Shown: positions 35,419-43,515 of the stretch, in pieces | Layout: each line of letters opens with the position of its first letter | How positions within the stretch are numbered: the first letter of the stretch is position 1 | NCBI GenBank assembly: GCA_002840565.1 | Contig: PHBK01000030.1 | Location: forward strand, 1 to 44,940 | Direction: 5' to 3' | DNA length: 44,940 nt | Source: Deltaproteobacteria bacterium HGW-Deltaproteobacteria-12 | GTDB lineage: Bacteria; Desulfobacterota; Syntrophia; Syntrophales; Smithellaceae | The notes under the pieces: generated by a model | Told to the model about the DNA's origin: nothing | Seen by the model: only the letters and a program-made list of their open reading frames with translations | Database searches by the model: none | Position numbers and translations under genes: made by a program

Positions 35419-36825
35419 TTATTTAATTTTTTTCATTTCATTCAGGATCACATCTGCGCATTTCATGGCACTCAGGGCGGCGCCGTTGGTGGCCAATCCT
35501 CTGCCCAGATAAGTATCGCCGGCAAAATACAGATTGGGGATACCGGGAGCATGTAATCCCGGTTTGAAGTTGCCCACCAAGCCTGGCTGACGGGCCAGTC
35601 CGTCACAGCCATCTACATAATAAGGGAGTCTCCATTCCAATTTCTCTTCAAGCCCCGGATACATCTCTTTTAAATCTTCCCATAACAGCGCCAGCAATCT
35701 CCCCCGCTCAAATTTGTCCCCGGCCTGGGCATGCTCCACGACAATATCCGTGTGCAGGAGCTGTTTGCCGGCGGGGGCCACAGCAGGCGAAAAGTTGGAC
35801 GCCGCAAAACACTGGAAAGGAAAACCGCTGTGTTTTAGCTTCAAAGCAGTGTAGAAACACTTCTTCTGAGGATCAACAATCGGCTCTTTCAAACCGATCA
35901 TATAGCCGATCAGGCCTGTTCTCTCCTCCGCAATATCCGTAATCCGCTTTACCCACCACCGCGGCATTGGGCTGGCTTTCGGATTGAAGTCGATGATTTC
36001 ACCCAGTTTGTAAATGGGCAGGGCGCAGACAATCCGATCTCCTTCGATGAGTTCTGTCTCGAAGATACGATATTCTTCCTGATAAATGTGCTTGTGGGAA
36101 GGAACTTTGACTCCCAGGGCTTTTTTGTCTTTGATCACTATTTCCTGAACATCGCAGTTGACGCGGATTTCTCCGCCGTTTTCCTTTATAACTTCAGATA
36201 ACCCGCTGGTGATGCCGTCCATCCCGTCGAGCGGGTAACTGGCCTGCAAAACCTGCTTAACTTTCAAAAGATTTTGTTTGGCAATCCAGAGGACTTCTCC
36301 TGCCGCCATGTCAATAGCATGGGGAATTGTTGTCATGATCATCCCCATATCAATAAAGAGATCCTGCACAGCTTTCTGGGGAACGTTTTCGTCGAGCCAT
36401 TCCTCAAGGGAACGGTTATCCCATGATTCGATCTCGGCATCGTCTAAGCCGGCTATCGTTGCCAGCAACCCCCGGAAGGCGATCTTGTCTTCCTTGGTCA
36501 TGGGTACAAGTTGCGCCACGTTGATGAATTTGTTTCCATCCCAGAAATCGACAGTATCGCTGAAGGGTCCCCATTCCATTTTCCTGCCGACACGGGCGTT
36601 GAGCTCTGTACACGAGCACTTATCTCCCAGTTCTATCAGGTGCAACCCGATATCCACCCGCCATCCCGGCCCCGGATAGCCTTCATAGCTCATCGTTCTT
36701 CCGCCGATTTTCGGGAAACGGTCCAGAACCAGAACTTTCTGCCGGCCTTCCTTGGCCAGGATTGCTCCCACTCCCAGGCCGGCTATGCCGGCGCCTATTA
36801 CTATTACATCATACTTTTTTGTCAT
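35419..36825 (-). CDS. FAD-dependent phytoene-dehydrogenase-like oxidoreductase
   Basis: A 468-residue flavoprotein of the CrtI/amine-oxidase superfamily. The N-terminal dinucleotide motif Gly-Ala-Gly-Ile-Ala-Gly (11-16) is followed by Leu-Asp-Arg-Phe-Pro-Lys-Ile-Gly-Gly-Arg-Thr. The C-terminal FAD motif reads Leu-Tyr-Phe-Ala-Gly-Asp-Thr-Tyr-Leu-Gly-Arg-Gly-Leu-Ala-Thr-Asn-Gly. No membrane helix is clear. The substrate is unknown; relatives oxidise or desaturate hydrophobic compounds. I start at 36825 (Met-Thr-Lys-Lys) because AAAGGAG is then correctly spaced; the ATG 6 nt upstream abuts it. It sits just upstream of the liv promoter and could belong to the same pathway. Confidence 0.85.
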   Translation of the reverse strand: MTKKYDVIVIGAGIAGLGVGAILAKEGRQKVLVLDRFPKIGGRTMSYEGYPGPGWRVDIGLHLIELGDKCSCTELNARVGRKMEWGPFSDTVDFWDGNKFINVAQLVPMTKEDKIAFRGLLATIAGLDDAEIESWDNRSLEEWLDENVPQKAVQDLFIDMGMIMTTIPHAIDMAAGEVLWIAKQNLLKVKQVLQASYPLDGMDGITSGLSEVIKENGGEIRVNCDVQEIVIKDKKALGVKVPSHKHIYQEEYRIFETELIEGDRIVCALPIYKLGEIIDFNPKASPMPRWWVKRITDIAEERTGLIGYMIGLKEPIVDPQKKCFYTALKLKHSGFPFQCFAASNFSPAVAPAGKQLLHTDIVVEHAQAGDKFERGRLLALLWEDLKEMYPGLEEKLEWRLPYYVDGCDGLARQPGLVGNFKPGLHAPGIPNLYFAGDTYLGRGLATNGAALSAMKCADVILNEMKKIK

Positions 36826-36843
36826 ATCCATCTCCTTTCATTT

Positions 36844-36942
36844 TTATATTTTCATGGCGGCCCGATAACCCTGCTTATTGGCATCGGCCATCCTTTTAGG
36901 TTCAGCACGATCGCCGATAGCAAGTATTTCCGGTGCATGTCT
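36844..36942 (-). pseudogene. 3' relic of an Old-Yellow-Enzyme/FadH-type reductase
   Basis: A stop-bounded frame (TGA at 36945-36943, TAA at 36846-36844) encodes Pro-Glu-Ile-Leu-Ala-Ile-Gly-Asp-Arg-Ala-Glu-Pro-Lys-Arg, then Gly-Tyr-Arg-Ala-Ala-Met-Lys-Ile. This matches the C-terminal Ile-Gly-Asp-Cys-x-Glu-Pro flavin motif and final helix of 2,4-dienoyl-CoA reductase-like enzymes. About 30 residues remain of a protein normally around 650. It lies directly upstream of the flavoprotein gene. Confidence 0.65.
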
Positions 36943-36986
36943 TCAAATGGTTTTGGACAAATTTTAACAAAAACTAACAGAGGGTT

Positions 36987-37109
36987 TCAGTATTTATATA
37001 AACCTTTCCTGCCTTTTCCACAAGTCTCAAGGTGTGATTCTGCTTCCGCGGTTTTTATCTTGATCTCTCGGACTAATGATTCAGAGTTTTGCTCGGCTTT
37101 AGGTTTCAT
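36987..37109 (-). pseudogene. Possible N-terminal remnant of an IS3-type transposase OrfA
   Basis: A 40-codon frame starts at ATG 37109 with AGGAG 7 nt upstream. Its first 20 residues, Met-Lys-Pro-Lys-Ala-Glu-Gln through Leu-Val-Arg-Glu-Ile-Lys, resemble the start of deltaproteobacterial IS3-family OrfA proteins (recalled pattern: Val-Arg-Glu-Ile-Lys-Arg-Lys-Thr-Arg-Arg). The match is then lost and the frame stops. No terminal inverted repeats were found. Confidence 0.4.
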
Positions 37110-37240
37110 TGCTTTTCTCCTACCCTGTAAATTATTAGAACCCAAAACTTCTCTGATTTTAATTTGTCATTTGTCCACTTTCCTTGGAACCGGAACACCA
37201 CTTTTTGAAGCTGCATTGCTCGCAATCCAACAAACAATAG

Positions 37241-37564
37241 TTGAGCATACCGGAACCGGAGATACGACACCTCCTGTCCTATTCCTGGCCGGGAAACATC
37301 CGGGAACTATCTAATATGATCGAGCGGGCAGTCATCATCGGAGAACCGGAAATCCGGTTCTCCAGTCTGGATCAAAAGAAGACTGGACCTTTAGAAGTCA
37401 GCCGGGAGATGAAGCTGAAGGATATTGAAAAGGCGAAGATTCTGGAAGCACTCGAACAGGCAGGGGGAAAAATCGGGGGAAGAAACGGCGCAGCCGAGCA
37501 ACTCGGACTTAAAAGGACAACTTTAATACAGCGGATGAAGAAGCTAAAAATCAATATAGCTTGA
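37241..37564 (+). pseudogene. C-terminal fragment of a sigma-54-dependent activator
   Basis: About 107 codons follow an in-frame TAG. They encode the end of the AAA+ domain (Trp-Pro-Gly-Asn-Ile-Arg-Glu-Leu, then Ile-Glu-Arg-Ala-Val-Ile) and a Fis-type helix-turn-helix (Gly-Ala-Ala-Glu-Gln-Leu-Gly-Leu-Lys-Arg-Thr-Thr-Leu, then Arg-Met-Lys-Lys-Leu). This is the tail of an NtrC/FhlA-type regulator normally 450 residues or more. The Walker A and GAFTGA regions that contact sigma-54 are missing, so it cannot activate transcription; residual DNA binding is possible if translated from the TTG at 37241. Confidence 0.85.
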
Positions 37565-37775
37565 CATCAGTTCATCCAGGATGTCTCCTGACAATCCATA
37601 TAAGGGTGGAATGCCTGCGAAGTGTTTTTCTGTCATGGCCTATACTTGGCTTGACAGTCAGTGACCAATTTTGTCTTATCCAGGAGGTAACCGCTTCACC
37701 TACGATGATTCAAGAGTTGGCATTCATCAAAACTGAGTATTACGCATCGAAAGAGCGTGATGTCTTATCATTGGC

Positions 37776-38579
37776 TCAAAGGAGGTTCTTTACCTCTATA
37801 TGTCTGAACGCAAGAGTTCTCAGTTTTGCCTCGTCGGATTGCATAAGAAAATCGTGATTAATTCCTTTTTGATCAAGTTCAGTAAGTACTTTTATTCGCT
37901 CTGTGCTGGGCAGAATATACTTTCTTAGGATGTCCTGTTCATCCTCATGTCTGTTTACATCATCAAAAACTTGCTGATGGGATTCAAATTGATGATCGTC
38001 ATTTTTTAATTTTGTTGCAACCGTGTAAAGAGATTGTTGACGATCGTGCCTTACATGAGGATAAGTTCTAAGCCACTTCGTAGTAATTAGAGTCTTTCCC
38101 CTCCAATCGACCTTATAACCAATCGAAGTATCAACAAATGAAAAAATGGCTACATTTTTGGACTTTACATTCTCAGAGAATGCAAAAAAAGCTGCAATGT
38201 CAGATGACCGACTCCAATCCAGCAGAGGCGAAGGAAACCCATAATGACGAAAATAAGTCAGATAATATGATATTGACACTGGAATCTCAAGCAATTCTGT
38301 GGTTTTAAGCTCATTTAATTCCTTCTCAATATCTGAGATGCTTGGAAGAGTAGATATTTTATCTTTAAAAGTATCTATTTGCCGTATGCAATCAATTACT
38401 AACATGCAATATTTTTGAAGCGTCCATTTACTTTTTGAAAACCTTTCAAGAGTCGTTTTCAATGACCATCTAAAATCACTATGACCTCTATACAAAATAG
38501 GGATATGCTCATATTGACGAGAATATTTCTCCATTTCGATACGATATGTCTCCCAAGATTTAATTTCAATAATTTCCAT
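37776..38579 (-). CDS. FRG-domain protein
   Basis: A 267-residue soluble protein with an FRG domain. The first motif is Tyr-Arg-Gly-His (30-33) followed by Trp-Ser-Leu (38-40) and an Arg. The second is His-Tyr-Gly-Phe-Pro-Ser-Pro-Leu-Leu-Asp-Trp (112-122) with Ala-Ala-Phe-Phe-Ala-Phe (129-134). These match Phe/Tyr-Arg-Gly and His-Tyr-Gly-x-Pro-x-x-Leu-Leu-Asp-Trp of the family. FRG proteins have no settled biochemical role; they often lie in variable islands and some have been linked to phage defence. The gene is AT-rich compared with the core genes and starts 50 nt behind the TPR gene stop, so co-transcription is likely. The ribosome site is weak. Confidence 0.85.
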   Translation of the reverse strand: MEIIEIKSWETYRIEMEKYSRQYEHIPILYRGHSDFRWSLKTTLERFSKSKWTLQKYCMLVIDCIRQIDTFKDKISTLPSISDIEKELNELKTTELLEIPVSISYYLTYFRHYGFPSPLLDWSRSSDIAAFFAFSENVKSKNVAIFSFVDTSIGYKVDWRGKTLITTKWLRTYPHVRHDRQQSLYTVATKLKNDDHQFESHQQVFDDVNRHEDEQDILRKYILPSTERIKVLTELDQKGINHDFLMQSDEAKLRTLAFRHIEVKNLL

Positions 38580-38629
38580 TATTGATTTAAGTCTCCCCGC
38601 CTTCTTGCATTACTAAGGGCATTGTCTCT

Positions 38630-40549
38630 CTAGTCCCCTGAATAGTCTAACCTCATATATATATCGTATGCCATCCTAGAATACCTCTCCGCCATATCAC
38701 GTTGACCTTGCTTTTTGTATAGCATAGACATATTTGTCATAAGTGCGGCATAATTGGCGGTATTCTGAAGCCGCAGCCTGTCCATTATGGATTGAGAGTT
38801 TAAGAAGTATTCCAGAGCACGGTTAAGCTGACCCTTGTTCCGGTAAACAACGCCGATGTTCATCATGAGCATGGCATAACCGGCGGTATTCTGTAACCCC
38901 AGCCTGTCCATTATGGATTGGGAGTTTAAGAAGTATTCCAGCGCACGGTCTAGCTGACCCTTGTTCCGGTAAACGAAGCCGATGTTATTCATGAGATTGG
39001 CATAACCGGCGGTATTCTGAAGCCCGAGACTGTCCTCAATGGATTTGTCTTTCATGAAATATTCCAGCGCACGGTCTAGCTGGCCATTACTACCATAAAC
39101 ATTGCCGATGTTCGTCATGAGACCAGCATAACCGGCGGTATTCTGTAATCCCAGCTCGTCCCTTATGGATCGGGAGTTCAGGTAGTATTGCAGTGCGTGG
39201 TCAAGTTGACCTTTGTCCTTGTAAATAGCGCCAAAGTTCATCATGAGTGCTGCATAATCGGCGGTATTCTTTAACCCCAGCCTGTCCATTATGGATTGGG
39301 AGTTTAAAAAGTATTCCAGTGCGCGGTCAAGCTGACCTTTGTTCTGGTAAATAGCGCCAAAGTTCATCATGAGCATAGCATAACCGGTGGTATTCTGTAA
39401 CCCCAGCTCGTCCCTTATGGATTGGGAGTTCAGGTAGTATTGTAGTGCGTGGTCAAGCTGACCTTTGTCCCTGTAATCAATGCCGATATTCATCATGAGA
39501 GCTGCATAACTGGCAGTATTCTTTAACCCCAGCCTGTCCATTATGGATTGGGCGTTTAAGAAGTATTCCAGTGCGCGGTCAAGCTGACCATTCTTTCCGT
39601 AAATAACTCCGATGTTCGTCATGAGACCAGCATAACCAGCGGTATTCTTTAACCCCAGCCTGTCCATTATGGATTGGGAGTTTAAAAAGTATTCCAGTGC
39701 GCGGTCAAGCTGACCTTTGTCCCCGTAAACAAGGCCGATGTCCATCATGAGACCTGCATAATCGGAAGATTCAGTTTCATTGCGGCCATTGAAGATTCTT
39801 TCAGCTTTTTCAAGATATCCGAGAGCTTCGCTAAAGAGATTTAGTGTACTCCCCGCAGTAAAACCTGCTTCCATCAATGCATCGGTATAGTTCGGGTCAA
39901 TATCAATAGCCTTCTTGAAATTGGTAAGCGCCTCTTTGGGGTTGGTATCCTGAATCTCTAAACCTTTTGCATACCATTCGTAGGCAATTAATTTGGGTTT
40001 GTGTTTCTCCTTTATCTTCTTTCTGTCCTGTTTGGTAAGTTTTACAGATTCTATGTCGGCTATGGTGATTTTCTTTGTCTCACCCAATAAGGTAAATACA
40101 ACCTTATCCTGTATGTCAAAGATTCCATCTAAGGTGCCGTCTATTTTGGTGGAGCTTTCAATCTTACCCGTCTCTACATTTACAAGTCTTGCATGTACCC
40201 TTATGCGGGAACCTGATACGAGATAGCTTCCCGTGAAGATAACATTGGCACCCGTGAGCTTGCCTAGTTTCATTATCATGTCTTTTTCTACAAGGCCGGA
40301 TAAGATGAACTTCATCTCTTCAAGTATCTTCTTCCTGTCTTGATTGGAGACAACACTGATATTTGCAATACGCGTCAGGTCAGATATGACTGTATCCGTG
40401 ATACCTGCCGATATCCACGAGTATTCCTTGTTTCCTGTGTTCTCAAAAGGATGTACCAGTATGTTCATCTGTTTCGCAAAACATGGAGTGGTTAATAAAA
40501 ATGCAAAGAGAACAAAAGTAAATATTAGTGCGAAAGATAGCTTTTTCAT
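38630..40549 (-). CDS. Exported CsgG/FlgO-like TPR protein with nine 42-residue repeats
   Basis: A 639-residue protein. Signal peptide 1-25 (ends Cys-Phe-Ala) is followed by a domain (about 27-165) resembling the CsgG/FlgO/TolB-N type (Asn-Ile-Leu-Val-His-Pro-Phe-Glu-Asn, later Ala-Asn-Val-Ile-Phe-Thr-Gly-Ser-Tyr). Residues about 195-245 hold a classic TPR. Then come nine tandem 42-residue kinesin-light-chain-type TPR units (core Gly-Gln-Leu-Asp-Arg-Ala-Leu-Glu-Tyr-Phe), from about residue 260 to the end. It should be periplasmic or outer-membrane-associated and act as a protein-binding scaffold. It is followed by the FRG gene. Function is unknown. Confidence 0.88.
   Translation of the reverse strand: MKKLSFALIFTFVLFAFLLTTPCFAKQMNILVHPFENTGNKEYSWISAGITDTVISDLTRIANISVVSNQDRKKILEEMKFILSGLVEKDMIMKLGKLTGANVIFTGSYLVSGSRIRVHARLVNVETGKIESSTKIDGTLDGIFDIQDKVVFTLLGETKKITIADIESVKLTKQDRKKIKEKHKPKLIAYEWYAKGLEIQDTNPKEALTNFKKAIDIDPNYTDALMEAGFTAGSTLNLFSEALGYLEKAERIFNGRNETESSDYAGLMMDIGLVYGDKGQLDRALEYFLNSQSIMDRLGLKNTAGYAGLMTNIGVIYGKNGQLDRALEYFLNAQSIMDRLGLKNTASYAALMMNIGIDYRDKGQLDHALQYYLNSQSIRDELGLQNTTGYAMLMMNFGAIYQNKGQLDRALEYFLNSQSIMDRLGLKNTADYAALMMNFGAIYKDKGQLDHALQYYLNSRSIRDELGLQNTAGYAGLMTNIGNVYGSNGQLDRALEYFMKDKSIEDSLGLQNTAGYANLMNNIGFVYRNKGQLDRALEYFLNSQSIMDRLGLQNTAGYAMLMMNIGVVYRNKGQLNRALEYFLNSQSIMDRLRLQNTANYAALMTNMSMLYKKQGQRDMAERYSRMAYDIYMRLDYSGD
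38700..39800 (-). repeat. Tandem 126-bp coding repeat array
   Basis: A TATTCT landmark recurs at 38761, 38887, 39013, 39139, 39265, 39391, 39517 and 39643, exactly 126 bp apart; the first and last units are more diverged. Units two-three and four-five of the protein alternate two sequence types, indicating a 252-bp higher-order duplication. Confidence 0.93.
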
Positions 40550-40720
40550 CGTGTCCTCCTCGTTTTTAAAAGATTTTTTTATCCTAACCTGTAAACCATA
40601 AGGGATGCAAGGGGGAAATTATCTAAGCATTACGGAAGGAAGTGTTGTAAGCTTGGCATGGGTGGCAAAATATTGACTACAGGAAGATCTGGTTAAATCT
40701 AGCACGTCCTTAAAAATTCC

Positions 40721-40753
40721 TTGACTTGTAGACGATCTTTGCTATACATGTAT
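40721..40753 (+). promoter_or_regulatory. Promoter and palindromic operator of the toxin-antitoxin operon
   Basis: TTGACT (40721-40726), a 16-nt spacer and TATACA (40743-40748) form the promoter. The perfect palindrome ATACATGTAT (40744-40753) overlaps the -10 box, a fitting site for the ribbon-helix-helix antitoxin to repress its own operon. Confidence 0.65.
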
Positions 40754-40770
40754 GGCAAAGGAGATTACAT

Positions 40771-40995
40771 ATGTTGGCAATCCGATTACCTGAAGGAATA
40801 GAAGAACGATTAGATATACTGGCGAAGGCAACTGGTCGCACTAAAACCTTTTATGCCCGAGAAGCGATTCTTGAACACCTCGATGATTTAGAAGATATTT
40901 ATTTGGCGGATAAGCGCTATGGAGCTGTGCGTTCAGGTAGGGTTAAGTCCGTGTCGCTGAAGGATGTGGAAAAACAATATGACATGGAAGATTGA
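40771..40995 (+). CDS. relB: RelB-type ribbon-helix-helix antitoxin
   Basis: A 74-residue protein. The N-terminal ribbon-helix-helix (Met-Leu-Ala-Ile-Arg-Leu-Pro-Glu-Gly-Ile-Glu-Glu-Arg-Leu, then Thr-Gly-Arg-Thr-Lys-Thr-Phe-Tyr-Ala-Arg-Glu-Ala-Ile) binds DNA. The acidic C-terminal part should wrap the toxin. AAAGGAG lies 7 nt before the ATG. Its end overlaps the toxin start by 17 nt, so translation is coupled. Confidence 0.9.
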   Translation: MLAIRLPEGIEERLDILAKATGRTKTFYAREAILEHLDDLEDIYLADKRYGAVRSGRVKSVSLKDVEKQYDMED

Positions 40996-41248
40996 GATCG
41001 TTCCAAGCGCAATAAAAGAACTCAATAAACTCGACCGGCAAGTTGCTAAACGCCTCTTTAAGTTTTTGCATAAAAGAGTTGGTTCGCTTAAAGACCCGCG
41101 AAGTATTGGTGATGCCCTTAAGGGGTCCAAGTTTGGGGAATATTGGCGATACCGTGTAGGCGATTATCGTATCATAACTAAAATCGAAGATAATATTTTG
41201 TTAATTCTTGTTTTGCGGATTGGCCACAGAAGGCAGATATATGATTAA
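40979..41248 (+). CDS. relE: RelE/ParE-family toxin
   Basis: An 89-residue toxin of the RelE/ParE superfamily. Met-Thr-Trp-Lys-Ile-Glu-Ile begins strand one, Ala-Ile-Lys-Glu-Leu-Asn-Lys-Leu-Asp the helical hairpin. The C-terminal sheet carries Tyr-Trp-Arg-Tyr-Arg-Val-Gly-Asp-Tyr-Arg-Ile-Ile and Ile-Gly-His-Arg-Arg-Gln-Ile-Tyr, the basic and aromatic residues expected in RelE mRNA interferases. ATG 40979 is preferred over the codon at 40964 since it fits the family start and the overlap typical of these operons. Confidence 0.92.
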   Translation: MTWKIEIVPSAIKELNKLDRQVAKRLFKFLHKRVGSLKDPRSIGDALKGSKFGEYWRYRVGDYRIITKIEDNILLILVLRIGHRRQIYD

Positions 41249-41460
41249 GCGAAGCGCAATTTTAAAACAAAACATTACACCGCGAAGAAACATAATAATT
41301 AGCACCATTCATTTTTTTAACAGAGAAAAATAAACAGCCTCATTGATAACGGATTGAACTCAAGCATTTTCTTCAAGGTCGGCGTTTTGTGTAATAGGAA
41401 GAAAGTCTTGAACTCGATCTTAACACCTTCTGTCAAGAATACTTCGTCCTACGGCGGTTT

Positions 41461-43284
41461 TTATTTATACATACTTTCGATGAGATCTTTAAATCGTTCC
41501 GCTACATATTTTCGCTTTAATTTCATTGTTGCCGTCAATTCCTGATCGTCGCTGGTCAGTTTGATATCGATGAGTTGAAATTTCTTGATGCTCTCCACCT
41601 GAGCCAGTGTTTTATTCACTGCATTAACCTCTTCCTGGATCAGCTCAATAATCTCTTTATTGTGACAGAGGCTTTTGTAAGTAGTAAAGGGAATGCGCTT
41701 ATCCTGAGCGTATTGTGTAACATTTTCGTCATCTATCATGATAAGGGCGGTAAGATACTTTTTGCGGTCGCCGATAACTATGGCATCGGTGATGTAGGGG
41801 CTGAACTTCAATTTGTTTTCAATATACGACGGCGTAACATTTTTCCCGCCGGCCGTGATGATGATATCCTTCTTGCGATCAGTAATCATCAGATTTCCTT
41901 CATCATCGAATCTGCCTACATCGCCGGAATGCAGCCACCCGTCTACAATGTATTCCTTCGTTAATTCAGGGTCTTTATAATATCCCTGGAAGACATTTGG
42001 CCCTTTGACCAGAATCTCCCCGTCATCAGCGATCTTGACCTCAATGCCCGGTATGGGTTTTCCCACTGTGCCCAATTTAATATCACTGCCCTGATGAATT
42101 GTCGTGGGACCGGTATCCTCCGTCTGCCCGTAAACCTCACGAATGGGAATTCCCATGGCATGAAAGAATTTGAGGACATCCGGGGAAATGGGAGCTCCCC
42201 CGGAAAAAACAAATCGTCCGCGCTCCAGACCGATGGAGCGCTTGAGGTTCCGGAAAGACGTAAAGTCGGCGCAAGCGTATTTGATCTTCCAGAGCACGGG
42301 GACTTTCCGGTGCGACAATTTATAGGCACTGACTTTCTCTCCGGTTTTTATCGCCCATTGGAACATTTTTTTTTCCAGCCAGGTGGAATCCTGCATTTTC
42401 AGGACAATACCGGAATAGAACTTTTCCCAGATACGGGGTACGGCGAAAAAGACATGGGGGGAAATCTCCCGGATATCCGCCGGCACCGTCTCCAGATTCT
42501 CGGCGAAATTGACAACCTGCCCGTAGGTCAGCGAGGAAAACGTCGTCATGTTGCGCTCGGCAATGTGGCAGAGAGGCAGAAAGGACAGAATTTCATCAGT
42601 TTCATATATGGGATTGGCTTCGCCCAGCGCCTGGTTGGTCCAGATGACATTGCGGTGCGAGATCATCGCCCCCTTGGGCGGTCCGGTTGTGCCTGAGGTA
42701 TAAACCATCAGGGCAATGTCTTCGGGCTTTACCTGCGGCCAGAGTTCATCAAATTTCCCGGGATCCTTCTTTGCTTCGCTCCTGCCGAAGCCCATGAAGT
42801 CGTCAAAACTCATGACCAGAGGATCATTAAAATCTCTGAGTCCTTTCATGTCATAGACGATTACTTTCTGCAGCAGGGGCAATTCTTTTCTTGTCACCAG
42901 CACCTTGTCCAGCTGTTCCTCATCCTCGACAAAAAAGACGCGCGATTCCGAGTGGTGAATGATATAGGATACCTCACTGGCAGAGTTGGTGGGATATATC
43001 CCCACCGAAATGCCGCCAATGCACTGTGTTGCAATGTCACAGAAGAGCCATTCGGGATTGTTTTCGCTGAGAATGGAGACACACTGACCCTTTTTTACGC
43101 CGAGGGCCAAAAGGCCCATGCCTGCGGCACGGACATTTTCCCTATATTGATTCCAGGAGATTTTCGTCCAGACACCAAGCACCCGGTCACGCATAGCCAC
43201 CCGATCCTTAAATCGCTTCACCTGAGCATGAAAGAGCTTGGGAACGGTATCCAGCGACGAATCTGGTTTTACATATTCAGCCAC
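41461..43284 (-). CDS. AMP-forming long-chain acyl-CoA synthetase (second copy)
   Basis: A 607-residue ligase paralogous to that at 29645-31483 and of the same FadD15/ACSL type. Motifs are Tyr-Thr-Ser-Gly-Thr-Thr-Gly-Pro-Pro-Lys-Gly (about 198-208), Tyr-Gly-Gln-Thr-Glu-Asp-Thr-Gly, Gly-Trp-Leu-His-Ser-Gly-Asp-Val-Gly and Asp-Arg-Lys-Lys-Asp. The start is GTG at 43284 with AAGGAG 6 nt before it; the first copy also uses GTG. It follows a livK paralogue after a 231-nt gap with a hairpin. It would activate an acid imported by the second transporter. Confidence 0.94.
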   Translation of the reverse strand: MAEYVKPDSSLDTVPKLFHAQVKRFKDRVAMRDRVLGVWTKISWNQYRENVRAAGMGLLALGVKKGQCVSILSENNPEWLFCDIATQCIGGISVGIYPTNSASEVSYIIHHSESRVFFVEDEEQLDKVLVTRKELPLLQKVIVYDMKGLRDFNDPLVMSFDDFMGFGRSEAKKDPGKFDELWPQVKPEDIALMVYTSGTTGPPKGAMISHRNVIWTNQALGEANPIYETDEILSFLPLCHIAERNMTTFSSLTYGQVVNFAENLETVPADIREISPHVFFAVPRIWEKFYSGIVLKMQDSTWLEKKMFQWAIKTGEKVSAYKLSHRKVPVLWKIKYACADFTSFRNLKRSIGLERGRFVFSGGAPISPDVLKFFHAMGIPIREVYGQTEDTGPTTIHQGSDIKLGTVGKPIPGIEVKIADDGEILVKGPNVFQGYYKDPELTKEYIVDGWLHSGDVGRFDDEGNLMITDRKKDIIITAGGKNVTPSYIENKLKFSPYITDAIVIGDRKKYLTALIMIDDENVTQYAQDKRIPFTTYKSLCHNKEIIELIQEEVNAVNKTLAQVESIKKFQLIDIKLTSDDQELTATMKLKRKYVAERFKDLIESMYK

Positions 43285-43403
43285 AGTCTACTCCTTAATA
43301 GTAAATTACAACCTGTTGAGTGCCGCAACACTGCGGGCAAATTTGCCGGACAATTGAACAGCAGGCAAGACCAGTGTCATTATAAAATCTTGCGGCCATA
43401 CTT

Positions 43404-43438
43404 CTCCACCCGTAGAAGCTATTCCTCTGCGGGTGGAG
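43404..43438. other. Hairpin between livK and ligase of the second unit
   Basis: CTCCACCCG (43404-43412) and CGGGTGGAG (43430-43438) pair perfectly, and four inner pairs (one wobble) extend the stem. No T run follows on either strand. It could set differential expression of livK and ligase. Confidence 0.5.
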
Positions 43439-43515
43439 TCGTATGTCCATCGAGCACCAGTCCGAAGTACTTATAAACAGCATGAACCTTGATTCCCTCT
43501 GCCCTCCATGCAACT

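Noticed and set aside
36511..37314. A 267-codon plus-strand frame crossing the start of the flavoprotein gene and the relic region
   Set aside because: Its first part is antisense to the flavoprotein and the rest covers unrelated gene remains on both strands; no ribosome site.
37561..37857. A plus-strand frame with an ATG at 37704 preceded by AGGAGG, running into the FRG gene 3' end
   Set aside because: The second half is antisense to the FRG gene and no protein features are visible; considered chance.
38700..39800. The regular 126-bp repeat as a CRISPR-like array
   Set aside because: The repeats are contiguous coding units without spacers and keep one reading frame through the TPR protein.
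41290..41450. Minus-strand frame downstream of the second ligase that might be a gene tail
   Set aside because: No recognisable motif, no start, and ordinary AT-rich composition.
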